Part shown: piece by piece, positions 44,002 through 56,545 of the stretch | Numbering within the stretch: position 1 is the first letter of the stretch | Layout: each line of letters starts with the position of its first letter | Assembly (NCBI GenBank): GCA_963823435.1 | Contig: CAWGLN010000001.1 | Location: 1,426,001-1,490,000 of the forward strand | DNA from: CAKZML01 sp963823435 | GTDB taxonomy: Bacteria; Pseudomonadota; Gammaproteobacteria; Steroidobacterales; BM003 | DNA: 64,000 nucleotides | Reading direction: 5' to 3' | Translations under genes and position numbers: made by a program | Notes under the pieces: generated by a model | Told to the model about the DNA's origin: nothing | The model's database searches: none | The model's input: the letters and a program-made list of their open reading frames with translations, nothing else

Positions 44002-44029
44002 ACATAAAGACATTGTTATATCGTTATGT
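44002..44029 (+). promoter_or_regulatory. inverted repeat over the sahR start codon, candidate SahR operator
   Basis: ACATAA (44002-44007) and TTATGT (44024-44029) are perfect outer arms; across two 14-base halves 10 positions match. The inner part (ATAAAGACAT / ATATCGTTAT) is AT-rich in a GC-rich region. The repeat covers the sahR ATG at 44026. Its form, a long AT-rich palindrome beside an ArsR-type gene, suits autoregulation. A possible -35 TTGCAT lies at 43982-43987. Confidence 0.55.
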
Positions 44030-44994
44030 CAACCAGCCAGTCCAGCCTGGATACATTGTTACAGGGGCTCAAAGCCAGTGCCGACCCCACGCGCCTGCGC
44101 TTGCTCAACCTGTGCGCCGCCGGCGAGCTTACCCAGGCGGAGCTCACGGACATTCTCGGCCAGAGTCAGCCACGTGTAGCACGGCACCTGGGTATCTTGT
44201 GTGATGCGGGTCTGCTGGATCGCTTTCGTGAGCGCCAGCATGTGTATTACCGGCTGGCCCGCCGGGGACCGGCCGGCAGCCTGGCGAGCGCCTTGCTTGA
44301 TCAGTTTCCGGGAGCGGACACCCAGCTTGAGCCCGACCGTAAACGGCTGGCAGCGCTCAGGGCGGACCGGGCCAGCCAGGCTTCGGAACTGCTGCGCGGT
44401 GTGAACAGCCAGTGGGCGGCCACCAGTACGCCGGAAGACGATGCCCGTATTCGTGGCGCCATCCTGAATATGCTGACCGATCGCCGTATCGGCGCCTTGC
44501 TCGATATTGGCACCGGAACCGGCCGCATGCTGCGCCTGCTGAGCGGGCGCGCCCAGGAAGCCGTGGGGGTGGATCTCTCCAGCGACATGCTGGCGGTGGC
44601 ACGCAGTTCGCTGGAGCAGGCCGGTCTGGACCACTGCATGGTCCGTCACGGCAATATGTATCACCTGCCCTTCAGCGCAAGTTCCTTCGACACGGTGACC
44701 CTGGACGAGGTGCTGGGCCAGGCCGAGGATCCTGCCCGTGTGATCGGTGAGGCGGCGCGCATTCTGCGCCCCGGCGGGAACCTGCTGGTGGTGGACCTGG
44801 CAGACGAGGGCGGTCAGGCGGACGGCGCCGCGGTCAGCCGGTATTACCGTGCCCACGGTCTCACTCCTTTCAGAAATCGCAGCATCAATCTTGGCCATTG
44901 TGTACTGGGTGTGTCGCTTGCCCGGCGCCAGGCGGACACGCCGCCCACGGCGGGTCAGGATAACAACGCCGACAATCTACTTCGCCCAGAATAA
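44026..44994 (+). CDS. sahR: ArsR-family regulator with methyltransferase-like sensor domain (SahR)
   Basis: 322 residues. Residues 1-95 are an ArsR winged helix (SADPTRLRLLNLCAAGELTQAELTDILGQSQPRVARHLGILCDAGLL in parts). Residues from about 140 form a class I SAM-methyltransferase fold with LLDIGTGTGRMLRLL and GVDLSSDMLAVA. SahR is the known regulator with this architecture: it represses SAM-cycle genes and is released by S-adenosylhomocysteine bound in the methylase-like domain. The gene heads sahR-metF-metH, 19 bases before metF, which fits exactly. Catalytic methyl transfer is not expected. Confidence 0.85.
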   Translation: MSTSQSSLDTLLQGLKASADPTRLRLLNLCAAGELTQAELTDILGQSQPRVARHLGILCDAGLLDRFRERQHVYYRLARRGPAGSLASALLDQFPGADTQLEPDRKRLAALRADRASQASELLRGVNSQWAATSTPEDDARIRGAILNMLTDRRIGALLDIGTGTGRMLRLLSGRAQEAVGVDLSSDMLAVARSSLEQAGLDHCMVRHGNMYHLPFSASSFDTVTLDEVLGQAEDPARVIGEAARILRPGGNLLVVDLADEGGQADGAAVSRYYRAHGLTPFRNRSINLGHCVLGVSLARRQADTPPTAGQDNNADNLLRPE

Positions 44995-45013
44995 ATCAGA
45001 GGCTCCCCAAGAC

Positions 45014-45934
45014 ATGGACAGAAAAGAATTATTGCAACGGCTGGGCGAGCAGGATGAGCCCGCGAGTTTACGGGTCGCCGTGTCTTTCGAGTTCTTCCCA
45101 CCGGGAACCGAAGCCATGAATGACGTCCTGTGGCGCAGTATTCAGCGTCTGTCGCCGCTGGGACCGAGGTTTGTCTCGGTGACCTACGGTGCTGATGGTT
45201 CCACACGGGAACGTACACACGCCGTCGTCCGTCGACTGATCCAGGAAACCGGCTTGACGCCCGCGCCCCACCTGACGTGTGTGGATGCAAGCCGACAGGA
45301 CATTGATGACATTGGTCGCGAGTACCTGGATATGGGGGTAAAGCACATCGTCGCGCTGCGTGGCGACCCGCCCGCTGGTGACAAGATCTACCGGCCGCGG
45401 TCCGATGGTTATGCTTATGCCGCCGACCTGGTAGCCGGTTTGCGTCGTCTGGGTGATTTCGAGATTACCGTCGCGGCTTACCCGGAGACACATCCCGAGG
45501 CGCCCGATGCGGATTTCGACCTGGATAACCTGAAGAGAAAGATCGACGCCGGCGCCAGCCGCGCCATCACCCAGTTCTTTTTTGATACCGATGTATATCT
45601 GCGTTTTCGCGATCGCTGTGCCGCAGCAGGCATCAACGCGCCGATCATCCCCGGCATTTTGCCGATCACCCGATTTCCCCAGATGCTTGCCTTTGCCGAG
45701 CGCTGTGGCGCCCGTGTGCCACAGTGGCTGCGACAGCAATTCGCAGGCCTGGAGGATGATGCCGAAACACGCCAGCTCATCGCTGCAAATGTGGCCATAC
45801 AGCAGGTACACGAGCTACAGCGCCAGGGCGTGGAAGAGTTTCATTTTTACACCCTGAATCGATCCGAACTGACCTACGCCATTTGCCATGCCCTGGGCTT
45901 GCGCCCGGAATCCGCAAAGCAGAGCGCGGCCTGA
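45014..45934 (+). CDS. metF: 5,10-methylenetetrahydrofolate reductase
   Basis: 306 residues from ATG 45014; a longer frame back to 44747 lies inside sahR. FAD-dependent TIM-barrel enzyme making 5-methyl-THF for MetH. Blocks: VSFEFFPPGTEAM (catalytic Glu), LTCVDASRQDI, IVALRGDPP, YPETHPEAPDADFDLDNLKRKIDAGA in parts and TQFFFDTDVYLRF. It is followed by metH after 15 bases. Confidence 0.96.
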   Translation: MDRKELLQRLGEQDEPASLRVAVSFEFFPPGTEAMNDVLWRSIQRLSPLGPRFVSVTYGADGSTRERTHAVVRRLIQETGLTPAPHLTCVDASRQDIDDIGREYLDMGVKHIVALRGDPPAGDKIYRPRSDGYAYAADLVAGLRRLGDFEITVAAYPETHPEAPDADFDLDNLKRKIDAGASRAITQFFFDTDVYLRFRDRCAAAGINAPIIPGILPITRFPQMLAFAERCGARVPQWLRQQFAGLEDDAETRQLIAANVAIQQVHELQRQGVEEFHFYTLNRSELTYAICHALGLRPESAKQSAA

Positions 45935-45949
45935 CAACGAGACCTGAAT

Positions 45950-49629
<3,680 letters not shown>

Positions 49630-49630
<1 letters not shown>

Positions 49631-49673
49631 GGGGTCAGACCCCAATTAACGAGTTAATTGGGGTCTGACCCCT
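49630..49673. repeat. perfect palindrome, 20-base arms, just after metH
   Basis: AGGGGTCAGACCCCAATTAA, loop CGAG, then its exact reverse complement. Each arm itself contains a small palindrome (GGGGTC-A-GACCCC). The ACCCCAATTA part recurs at the right flank of the RAYT unit (52949-52957). It begins on the last base of the metH stop codon. Confidence 0.8.
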
Positions 49674-49680
49674 AACAAAA

Positions 49681-49708
49681 AAGGCCGGGAGATTGCTCTC
49701 CCGGCCTT
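49681..49708 (-). terminator. intrinsic terminator between metH and the cytochrome gene
   Basis: A perfect 12-bp stem (AAGGCCGGGAGA / TCTCCCGGCCTT, loop TTGC). On the minus strand it ends in six T, so it terminates the cytochrome gene, whose stop lies 28 bases away. On the plus strand the tail is T-rich but broken (TTCACTTCTTTCTT), so it may also serve metH. Confidence 0.85.
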
Positions 49709-49735
49709 CACTTCTTTCTTCTTTTCGGTGGAGGG

Positions 49736-52000
49736 TTAATTCACCGCATCAATGATCGTCTGGCGTCCCTCAGGGAAGGCCTGTGGAACCCAACTGTTCT
49801 GATACGCATGACCCTTCGCCGGGCCCGACTTGTGGCAAGTGACGCAAGCAGTGGTTGATGCGCCCTGGAGCACATCGTCAAGCTGGTTGTCCCACACTTC
49901 GCTGCCGGCGTCGACGGTGGTCGCCATCGCCTTGACCTGATCCGGCAGGACATCGAAGTCCGGCGTGTGGCATGCATCGCAAGCATTGAGCGCACGCGGG
50001 TAGGTCGTTGCATGGAAGTTGTGGTTGATCACCTGGTCAGCATCGGAACCGTAGACGATCTGCGGACCCGTGCCCGGCCAGTTCGGCAGCCCTGAATCAT
50101 CGGGTGCCCAGGCGTAGATGCCGCGGCTCCGATAGATCACGTAGGGAGGCGAATCCTCGGTGCCCGCCGAGTGAACGCGATGCAGCATCGTCTTCATCTC
50201 GAAGGTTTCCCCTACCTTGCCGTCATAGGCCTCGGACGCATCGACACCCAGACCCACGCGGACGCTCTGCTCGTTCGAGGCAGAGTTGTGGCAGAGGATG
50301 CACATGTCGACGTTATCGACGCGGTTGCCGCCGTGCTGGTAGAGCGAACCCACATGGCACTTCAGGCACTCACCGGTGTCGACGACATTGCGGCGCGTCA
50401 TAAGCGGCGCGTCGCCCGATCCCACGAGCCACTCGTAGGTCGGCGTTTCGGCACGAACGGCCATCGTTTCGGCCGGGTTTGCCACGCTGACGACGCGGGG
50501 CTTGCCCTGGAGGGCCACCCTGCCGCGCTCAGCGTCTACGACGTCCACCGGAATGGTGGTGGTCGCAACGCCTCCCAGGCAGGTCGTGTTGGTGGTCGTC
50601 ACGTTGACTGAGAGGGCCTGGCCTGGCGCGTTGGTAGCCTGGCCGAGGATGAAGTCATCACCCTGGGCGTAGCTGCGCAGCATACTCAGGTTACCGCTTC
50701 CATCGCCGTGGAACACCGGTGCGCCTGCACCGACGGTGGCGTTACATGGATCGACCGAAACGCCGTCATAGCTGGCCTGCCAGGAAATCGCCAGGTTCAC
50801 GCCGTCATCGTCGATGCCGGTGATCTCCCAGTCGAACATCGCACCCTCGGTGACGGAGGTATCGACGCCGTCCCAGATGATGCCGGCACGCTCGGTGATG
50901 ATGCCGTTATGGAACTGTGCTACCTCATAGCGCGCGAATCCACCGGCGCCCGCGGGTGCATGGCACTGCTGGCAGTTGGCCGCTTCCGGATTCGGGATGT
51001 CCAGATGGAACTCAAGGCCCGTGAAGTCGAAGCCTTCCATCGAACCATGGCAGGTGAAGCAGCCTGCGCCCGTGACCGGCATGGCGTTCGCCGCGGCAAG
51101 TGCGGATACGCCCGCGGCCGGAACGATTGTGGTGTCACTATGACAGACGCTGCAGTTGGTCATGTAAGTCGGATAGGTCACGTCGAAGATCGTGCCCCTG
51201 CCCGTCGGACCAAACACGTGATCCGGCATGTTGTGTGAATTATGTATGCCGTGCACGACGTACGGGAGGTCGCCGTAGGATGCGCCCGGAATATGGCAGA
51301 CCACGCAGGCATCCACGCTCAGCGGCGCGGAGTAGTGACCGCCGCGATTGTTGGGGTCAAATCGCCCAACCTCGCCGCTCTCGCCGTGGCAGCCCATACA
51401 CGCTTCTTTGCTGGCCAGGCCGGCAAGCGGGATGCCTGCCGGGTAGTCGCCGACCGCCGCGATCTCAAGCAGGTTGGCCCCGGTGCGCAGAATGGTCAGG
51501 TAACGACCGTTCGTGCCGCCGAAGCGTGCCACGCCGTCGACAATCCTGACGCTGTAGGTGCCGTCACCGTTGTTGACGAACAGGTTGGGCAGGTCAAGGT
51601 TGATTTCGTCCGTCAGGGTCGTGCGCGTCGTGCCGTCCCAGAAATATGCGCGGTAGAATGACGCGGCCGTTGCGGCTGCGCCGTCGACCGTCGCGCTGAA
51701 GCCGACGACCAGGTCAGCACCGTCCTCGGTAACCGAGAAGTTATCAAACGAGCCCATGTCGAAGACTTCGTGGGCTGCCGGCGCAGAGGCAAAAGAGCCT
51801 TCGCCATGGCATACCGCGCAGCTTTCAAGGGGCAGCGTAACTACGGTACCCGGAGGCCCTTCAGGCCCGATCGGACCCGGTGCACCCGGTGCACCCGGTG
51901 TACCCGCAGCGCCCATGGCGCCGTCGTCGCCTTCACAGCCTGCGAGGCCGATAAATGCAGCGAGTACGATCGTCGCTGCCAGTGTCATTTTCGTTTTCAT
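49736..52000 (-). CDS. OmcA/MtrC-family decaheme c-type cytochrome lipoprotein
   Basis: 754 residues from ATG 52000 with AGGGA 5 bases upstream; the frame to 52096 adds an unlikely leader. Lipobox LAGC at Cys22. Residues 27-51 are eight Gly-x-y triplets (collagen-like). Exactly ten CxxCH haem sites follow: CAVCH, CMGCH, CVVCH, CSVCH, CFTCH, CQQCH, then CLKCH, CILCH, CDACH, CVTCH, split six and four around a beta-rich middle. Two non-haem cysteines (DPCNAT, TTCLGG) in the middle could form a disulfide. The family passes electrons to minerals or other acceptors at the cell surface. No porin or MtrA partner is in the window. Confidence 0.9.
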   Translation of the reverse strand: MKTKMTLAATIVLAAFIGLAGCEGDDGAMGAAGTPGAPGAPGPIGPEGPPGTVVTLPLESCAVCHGEGSFASAPAAHEVFDMGSFDNFSVTEDGADLVVGFSATVDGAAATAASFYRAYFWDGTTRTTLTDEINLDLPNLFVNNGDGTYSVRIVDGVARFGGTNGRYLTILRTGANLLEIAAVGDYPAGIPLAGLASKEACMGCHGESGEVGRFDPNNRGGHYSAPLSVDACVVCHIPGASYGDLPYVVHGIHNSHNMPDHVFGPTGRGTIFDVTYPTYMTNCSVCHSDTTIVPAAGVSALAAANAMPVTGAGCFTCHGSMEGFDFTGLEFHLDIPNPEAANCQQCHAPAGAGGFARYEVAQFHNGIITERAGIIWDGVDTSVTEGAMFDWEITGIDDDGVNLAISWQASYDGVSVDPCNATVGAGAPVFHGDGSGNLSMLRSYAQGDDFILGQATNAPGQALSVNVTTTNTTCLGGVATTTIPVDVVDAERGRVALQGKPRVVSVANPAETMAVRAETPTYEWLVGSGDAPLMTRRNVVDTGECLKCHVGSLYQHGGNRVDNVDMCILCHNSASNEQSVRVGLGVDASEAYDGKVGETFEMKTMLHRVHSAGTEDSPPYVIYRSRGIYAWAPDDSGLPNWPGTGPQIVYGSDADQVINHNFHATTYPRALNACDACHTPDFDVLPDQVKAMATTVDAGSEVWDNQLDDVLQGASTTACVTCHKSGPAKGHAYQNSWVPQAFPEGRQTIIDAVN

Positions 52001-52152
52001 TTTTCCCTCCACGGGATTTAGGCCTCGTCCCCAATTTACAGCCCATTCCGCTCTTGCTCCCATTGGAAGCCCCCTGAACGGAATGTTTGATGGCAAATAA
52101 TGGTTTGGATCAGGAATAAGGACAATCAGGATTTCTACTTAGCGTGACTCGA

Positions 52153-52192
52153 AAAAACTGGTGTCAAACCGCAAAAACTGGTGTCGAACCGC
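52153..52192. repeat. two tandem 20-base repeats left of the RAYT gene
   Basis: Two head-to-tail units AAAAACTGGTGTCRAACCGC (52153-52172 and 52173-52192) differ at one base. The second runs into the left inverted repeat of the RAYT unit. Confidence 0.8.
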
Positions 52193-52952
52193 AATTAATC
52201 TTTATAAGACCTTCCGGGTCGGCGGCCGCGTTTGCGGTGCCGCACGCTGCGACCGGGCAGCAATTCAATCTGATCCTTGAACCGGTCGTTACCAAGGATC
52301 AGGCAGGCGTTGGTCGCGTCGCGAACCCGGGTCAGCACCTCGTCACCCAGTACATCGTGAAAAAGTCGCCGATACGCCGCCCTCCTGTGCTCCGGATCCG
52401 GGTTCAAATCCTGGTAGACGGGGTGAGGGATCACCAATGGGTCAGGCCGGCCCAGGGCATTGCAGGCATAGCTTGACCAGGGATATTCGCCGGGACCTGC
52501 GACCATGCCGGCCCGCACGGGATTTAGCTCGATATAGCGCTGGCAGGTCAGCAGATAACGATCATCCTGCACCAGGCTGGCCTTGTAGCGGCCCTGCCAA
52601 AGGGTGCCCGTGCGTCGGTATTGTTGGTTCAGTCGCTGCACGTAGCCTCGGCCCAGGGCCTGCATCAGCGATGGTATTGCGCCCTTCGAGGTTGGCGTGG
52701 CGAGCAGGTGAACGTGATTGGTCATCAACACGTAGGCATGAATTGCGCAGCCGTACTTTTCGCCGGCTTCGCGCAGTGTATCGAGAAATAACCTGTGGTC
52801 TCGGGAGTGAAAAAAGACGGCCTGGCGATCAACGCCCCGCATAAGAAGGTGCTGGGGCAGGCCGGGTATGAAATGTCGGGGTTGGCGAGGCATGGCCCCA
52901 GCTTAGGCAGTGAGGCTGGGGCCATCCAGAGGATTAATTGCGGTTCGACCCC
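52180..52952. mobile_element. RAYT unit bounded by inverted repeats
   Basis: The left end 52180-52200 (GGTGTCGAACCGCAATTAAT and one more base) and the right end 52932-52952 are inverted copies matching 20 of 21 positions. Between them is a single transposase gene. A related single copy occurs at 17405 and a related palindrome at 49630. This is the arrangement of REP-associated tyrosine transposase genes with their REP sequences. Confidence 0.7.
52195..52893 (-). CDS. REP-associated tyrosine transposase (Y1/IS200-like)
   Basis: 232 residues. It starts PRQPRHFIPGLPQHLLMRG and has the HUH motif in LMTNHVHLLATP, a candidate catalytic Tyr in RLNQQYRRTGTLWQGRYKASL, and CQRYIELNPVRAGMV, all typical of RAYT proteins. 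A basic tail (RHRKRGRRPGRSYK) follows. These single-copy enzymes are thought to spread REP sequences rather than themselves. The stop lies inside the left inverted repeat. Confidence 0.9.
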   Translation of the reverse strand: MPRQPRHFIPGLPQHLLMRGVDRQAVFFHSRDHRLFLDTLREAGEKYGCAIHAYVLMTNHVHLLATPTSKGAIPSLMQALGRGYVQRLNQQYRRTGTLWQGRYKASLVQDDRYLLTCQRYIELNPVRAGMVAGPGEYPWSSYACNALGRPDPLVIPHPVYQDLNPDPEHRRAAYRRLFHDVLGDEVLTRVRDATNACLILGNDRFKDQIELLPGRSVRHRKRGRRPGRSYKD

Positions 52953-52954
52953 AA

Positions 52955-53437
52955 TTAGATACGTCGTACCGACTTCACCACGATGTCATCCAGCGGGACG
53001 TCTGAGTGACCGCGCTTGCTGCCGGTGGCCTGGGTGGCCATCTTGTCCACTACCTCCATACCTGAGGTGACCTTGCCGAACACCGCGTAACCGAAATCGC
53101 GGCTGCTGTGATTCAGGAAAGTATTGTCTGTCAGGTTAATAAAGAACTGCGAGGAGGCGCTGTTGATGTCGCTGGTGCGGGCCATGGCAAGCGTGCCACG
53201 CTCGTTGCCCAGGCCGTTGTCCGCTTCGTTCTTGATTTGCGCATGGGCCTTCTTCTGATCCATCTCGACGGTAAATCCGCCGCCCTGGACCATGAACCCG
53301 GGAATCACACGGTGGAATATGGTGCTGTCGAAAAATTCCTCGTCGACATAGGAGAGAAAATTTTCCGTCGTAACAGGCGCCTTGTCCTGGAATAACTCGA
53401 CCTCGAAATCGCCGAGGGAGGTGGAAAAACGCAGCAT
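52955..53437 (-). CDS. ppiB: cyclophilin-type peptidyl-prolyl isomerase
   Basis: 160 residues, no signal peptide, so cytoplasmic. Cyclophilin blocks are FFDSTIFHRVIPGFMVQGGGF (catalytic Arg), GTLAMARTSDINSASSQFFIN and FGYAVFGKVTSGMEVVDKM. The stop lies 2 bases from the right repeat of the RAYT unit, which inserted just downstream of it. Confidence 0.95.
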   Translation of the reverse strand: MLRFSTSLGDFEVELFQDKAPVTTENFLSYVDEEFFDSTIFHRVIPGFMVQGGGFTVEMDQKKAHAQIKNEADNGLGNERGTLAMARTSDINSASSQFFINLTDNTFLNHSSRDFGYAVFGKVTSGMEVVDKMATQATGSKRGHSDVPLDDIVVKSVRRI

Positions 53438-53547
53438 GCTGCCTCCGTGTTTTGTCAGTAAATGTTATGCCAGTGGGTCGTCATGCCGGGGTTGAGGCCG
53501 CGAGGGTAACACGACTGGGATTTCGCTGCTGGACCCTTGCCGCATTC

Positions 53548-54402
53548 TCAGGCCAATCTGCCGCTACTCACGCGCAAGATGCCCGCGATGTCACTGTGTT
53601 GCTGGATATCGAGGAAGCCTTCTGCCGCCAGTATCGACGCCACCTGTTCGGCCTGGTCGTAGCCATGCTCAAGCAACAGCCAGCCACCTGGGTTCAAATG
53701 CGACGGCGCATCCCCTCCCAGCCGCCGGATACAGTCCAGGCCATCTTTGCCTGCTACCAGGGCGGTCATGGGTTCGTAGGGAAGGCCATTCAGTTCCAGG
53801 TGGGGGTCTCCTTCGGCCACGTACGGCGGGTTGGAGGCGATCAGGTCAAAACGTCTCCCGGCCACAGGCTCAAACCAGCTTCCCGTGAGGAATTCAATGT
53901 TGGAGATGTCCAGCCGGCTGGCGTTGAAGCGAGCCACAGCCAGCGCTTCGGCGCTGACCTCGGTGGCGACCACGCGGTTTTCCGGACGCTCCCGGGCCAG
54001 GGCCAGGGCGATGGCTCCGCTTCCTGTACCCAGGTCCAGAACGGCCCGGGGTGCGGAGTCCAGGAGGGCCAGCGCCTGTTCTACCAGCACCTCGGTTTCC
54101 GGGCGCGGGATCAGCGTGTGCCGATTGACCACCAGGTCCATGGACCAGAACTCCCGCCTGCCGGTAATGTAGGCCAAGGGTTCGCCCTGGGCACGTCTGT
54201 GAACCATACCGGTGAAGATATCGAACCGCTCTTCATCGGCTTGTTCGTCGGCGTGGGCAAACAGGTAGCTGCGCGGTTTGTCCAGTACGAAGGCCAGCAT
54301 AAGCTCCGCGTCCAGGCGGGCCGAATCACTGCTTTGCTCAAGGTTCTTGGTGGCTTCGACCAGCAAGGCCCCTATGGTGGGGATGATTCTGAATAGTGGC
54401 AT
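53548..54402 (-). CDS. prmC: peptide chain release factor N5-glutamine methyltransferase
   Basis: 284 residues from ATG 54402; a longer frame to 54459 is less likely. It methylates the GGQ glutamine of RF1 and RF2. SAM site VLDLGTGSGAIALALA and catalytic SNPPYVAEGDPHL (NPPY) are intact, and the N-terminal helical domain has PRSYLFAHADE and ITGRREFW. It is usually next to prfA; here cbs and can stand between. Confidence 0.94.
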   Translation of the reverse strand: MPLFRIIPTIGALLVEATKNLEQSSDSARLDAELMLAFVLDKPRSYLFAHADEQADEERFDIFTGMVHRRAQGEPLAYITGRREFWSMDLVVNRHTLIPRPETEVLVEQALALLDSAPRAVLDLGTGSGAIALALARERPENRVVATEVSAEALAVARFNASRLDISNIEFLTGSWFEPVAGRRFDLIASNPPYVAEGDPHLELNGLPYEPMTALVAGKDGLDCIRRLGGDAPSHLNPGGWLLLEHGYDQAEQVASILAAEGFLDIQQHSDIAGILRVSSGRLA

Positions 54403-54488
54403 GGGCGCAATTCTAACCGCATTCGATACAATACGCGCCTCAGGCCCGTGGCCGGACATCCGGGCGCCGACAAAATAATGGGGATCGC

Positions 54489-55871
54489 ATGATTTACGAC
54501 AGCGTACTGGAAATGGTGGGCAACACGCCCATGATCCGGGTCACCGGCCTGGATACGGGTGTGTGCGAGCTGTACCTGAAACTGGAATTGATGAATCCAG
54601 GCGGCTCCATCAAGGACCGCATCGGCATGTCGATGATCGAGGAAGCTGAAAAGCGCGGTGACCTTAAGCCCGGCGATACCATCGTCGAGGCCACCGCCGG
54701 CAACACGGGTCTGGGCCTGGCCCTGGTGGCCGCCAGGAAGGGTTACAAGCTGATCCTGGTGATCCCCGACAAGATGAGTCAGGAGAAGATTTTCAACCTG
54801 CGTGCGATGGGCGCACAGGTCGTGTTGACCCGTTCCGACGTGGCCCGGGGTCACCCCGAGTATTACCAGGACCTGGGACGCAGGCTGGCGGAAGAACAAG
54901 GCGCCTACTTTATCAATCAGTTTGGTAATCCTGATAACCCCAAGGCGCACTACGACACCACCGGTCCGGAGATCTGGCGGGATATGGAACATCGCCTGGA
55001 TGCGGTGGTGGTGGGTGTGGGTTCCAGTGGAACCATTTCCGGGCTGAGTCAGTTTTTCCGTGAGCAGGCTCCCCATGTGGACATGGTCCTGGCGGACCCG
55101 AAGGGTTCGGTGCTGGCGGAGTACATCAAAACCGGCAAGCTGGGAGACAGTGGATCCTGGCTGGTGGAAGGCATCGGCGAGGATTTCATTCCGGATATTT
55201 GCGATCTGTCGCTGGTGAAGAAGGCGTACACCATCACCGATGCCGAGTCCTTTGATACCGCCCGTTCAGTATTGCGCAGCGAGGGTCTGCTGGTAGGTTC
55301 GTCCTCCGGCACCCTGATTGCGGCGGCCTTGAAGTATTGTCGTGAACAGACAGAGCCCAGACGTGTGGTGACTTTTGCCTGTGATACCGGCAACAAGTAC
55401 CTGTCCAAGTTGTTTAACGACTTCTGGCTGGAAGACCAGGGTTTCATCACGCGTGAAAGCTACGGCGACCTGCGTGATTTGATTGGTCGGCTTCACGGTG
55501 AGCGGGCCACGGTAGTGGTAGGGCCGGCCGATGTTCTTACCACGGCGCATAACCGTCTGCGCAACGCCGGGTTTTCACAGTTGCCGGTGATGGACGGGGA
55601 TGAACTGGTGGGGGTACTTACCGAGGACGACATCATTCGTCATGCTTTCGGCCATCCGGACCTGATGAGTGCGCCGGTCTCCGAGGCCATGGAAACCTCG
55701 CCGGTGAAAGTTGACAAGGACCTGTCAGTGAATCACCTGGTGTCTATCCTGCATGCCCAGCCCTTCGCGGCGGTCATGGACGGGGACAGGTTCCTGGGAT
55801 TGATCACCCGCTCGGACGTGCTCAATTACTTGCGCAAACAGGTCAAGACGGCTCCCACCCGCAACGGCTAG
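54489..55871 (+). CDS. cbs: cystathionine beta-synthase
   Basis: 460 residues. PLP domain (1 to about 330) with the Schiff-base lysine in NPGGSIKDRIG, VEATAGNTGLGLAL and GVGSSGTISG, followed by two CBS domains (about 340-455: VVGPADVLTTAHNRLRNAGFSQLPVMD and PVKVDKDLSVNHLVSILHAQPFAAVMD in parts). It condenses homocysteine and serine, the first step of transsulfuration, which links to the metF-metH cycle nearby. No haem-binding N-terminus is present. A TACAAT box lies at 54427-54432. Its end overlaps can by 3 bases in convergent orientation. Confidence 0.92.
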   Translation: MIYDSVLEMVGNTPMIRVTGLDTGVCELYLKLELMNPGGSIKDRIGMSMIEEAEKRGDLKPGDTIVEATAGNTGLGLALVAARKGYKLILVIPDKMSQEKIFNLRAMGAQVVLTRSDVARGHPEYYQDLGRRLAEEQGAYFINQFGNPDNPKAHYDTTGPEIWRDMEHRLDAVVVGVGSSGTISGLSQFFREQAPHVDMVLADPKGSVLAEYIKTGKLGDSGSWLVEGIGEDFIPDICDLSLVKKAYTITDAESFDTARSVLRSEGLLVGSSSGTLIAAALKYCREQTEPRRVVTFACDTGNKYLSKLFNDFWLEDQGFITRESYGDLRDLIGRLHGERATVVVGPADVLTTAHNRLRNAGFSQLPVMDGDELVGVLTEDDIIRHAFGHPDLMSAPVSEAMETSPVKVDKDLSVNHLVSILHAQPFAAVMDGDRFLGLITRSDVLNYLRKQVKTAPTRNG

Positions 55872-56490
55872 GCGGGGAGGGGTTCGCCCGGTCCCGAGGT
55901 GCTCGTGCCCAGGTCACGCAGCAGTCCGGTGTGAAATTCGTACATCCAGCCATGCAGACTCAGCGGCCGGCCCTCGTCCCAGGCCTGGCGCACCGGCGGT
56001 AACGCGGCCAGGCTTCGCACTTGCTCGATGAGCGTTGAGTTCGCACAAGCGGTTCCAGCGCTGCTCATCACTGTCCAGCCCTGCGCAGCGAGACCTCCTC
56101 GTGGTGCCGCAGTTCGCGCACCGGTGCCAGCCAGCCTGCCAGGGGACCGTCCAGTGGGGCATCCTCCATGGCGGCGCGCACGCCGCCGCAGTGGTAGTGC
56201 CCACACACCACGATGTGCCTCACTTTCAGGTTCTGCACCGCGTACTGGATCACGGCCTGGCAATTTGAGTCATCCGGTCGTACCAGGTTGGCGACGTTTC
56301 GGTGCTTGAACATCTCCCCTGGCGGCAGGCCGCAGATCTCGTTGGCTGGAACGCGGCTGTCGGAACAACCAATCCAGAGGAAGCGGGGATTTTGCGAGAC
56401 GTTCAGACCCGGCAGGTAGCCGGGTCGTTCACGCCGGACTGCCTCGGCCCACTGCCGGTTGTTGGCGAAGATTTCTGGCAGGTAACGCAT
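55868..56490 (-). CDS. can: beta-carbonic anhydrase, two frame breaks in the C-terminal half
   Basis: The N-terminal 134 residues are intact with zinc ligands Cys42, Asp44, His98 and Cys101 (GCSDSRVPAN, CGHYHCGG). The frame then stops early. The continuation appears in a second frame (LDSDEQRWNRLCELN) and a third (LIEQVRSLAALPPVRQAWDEG and on to the normal end). Removing one base from the CCC at 56079-56081 and one near 56033 restores the family sequence RLCELNLIEQV and about 206 residues. Two errors in 50 bases suggest consensus faults rather than decay. It interconverts CO2 and bicarbonate. Confidence 0.85.
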
Positions 56491-56545
56491 CTCGCTCTCT
56501 CCTCCCGGGATTTCAGGGAGCCGGCTGCCTTCCCGCGCGCCTGGC

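Noticed and set aside
44747..45013. N-terminal extension of metF
   Set aside because: It overlaps the sahR coding region in another frame; MetF similarity begins after ATG 45014.
53452..54396. 314-residue open frame on the plus strand
   Set aside because: Antisense to prmC, whose SAM and NPPY motifs are clear.
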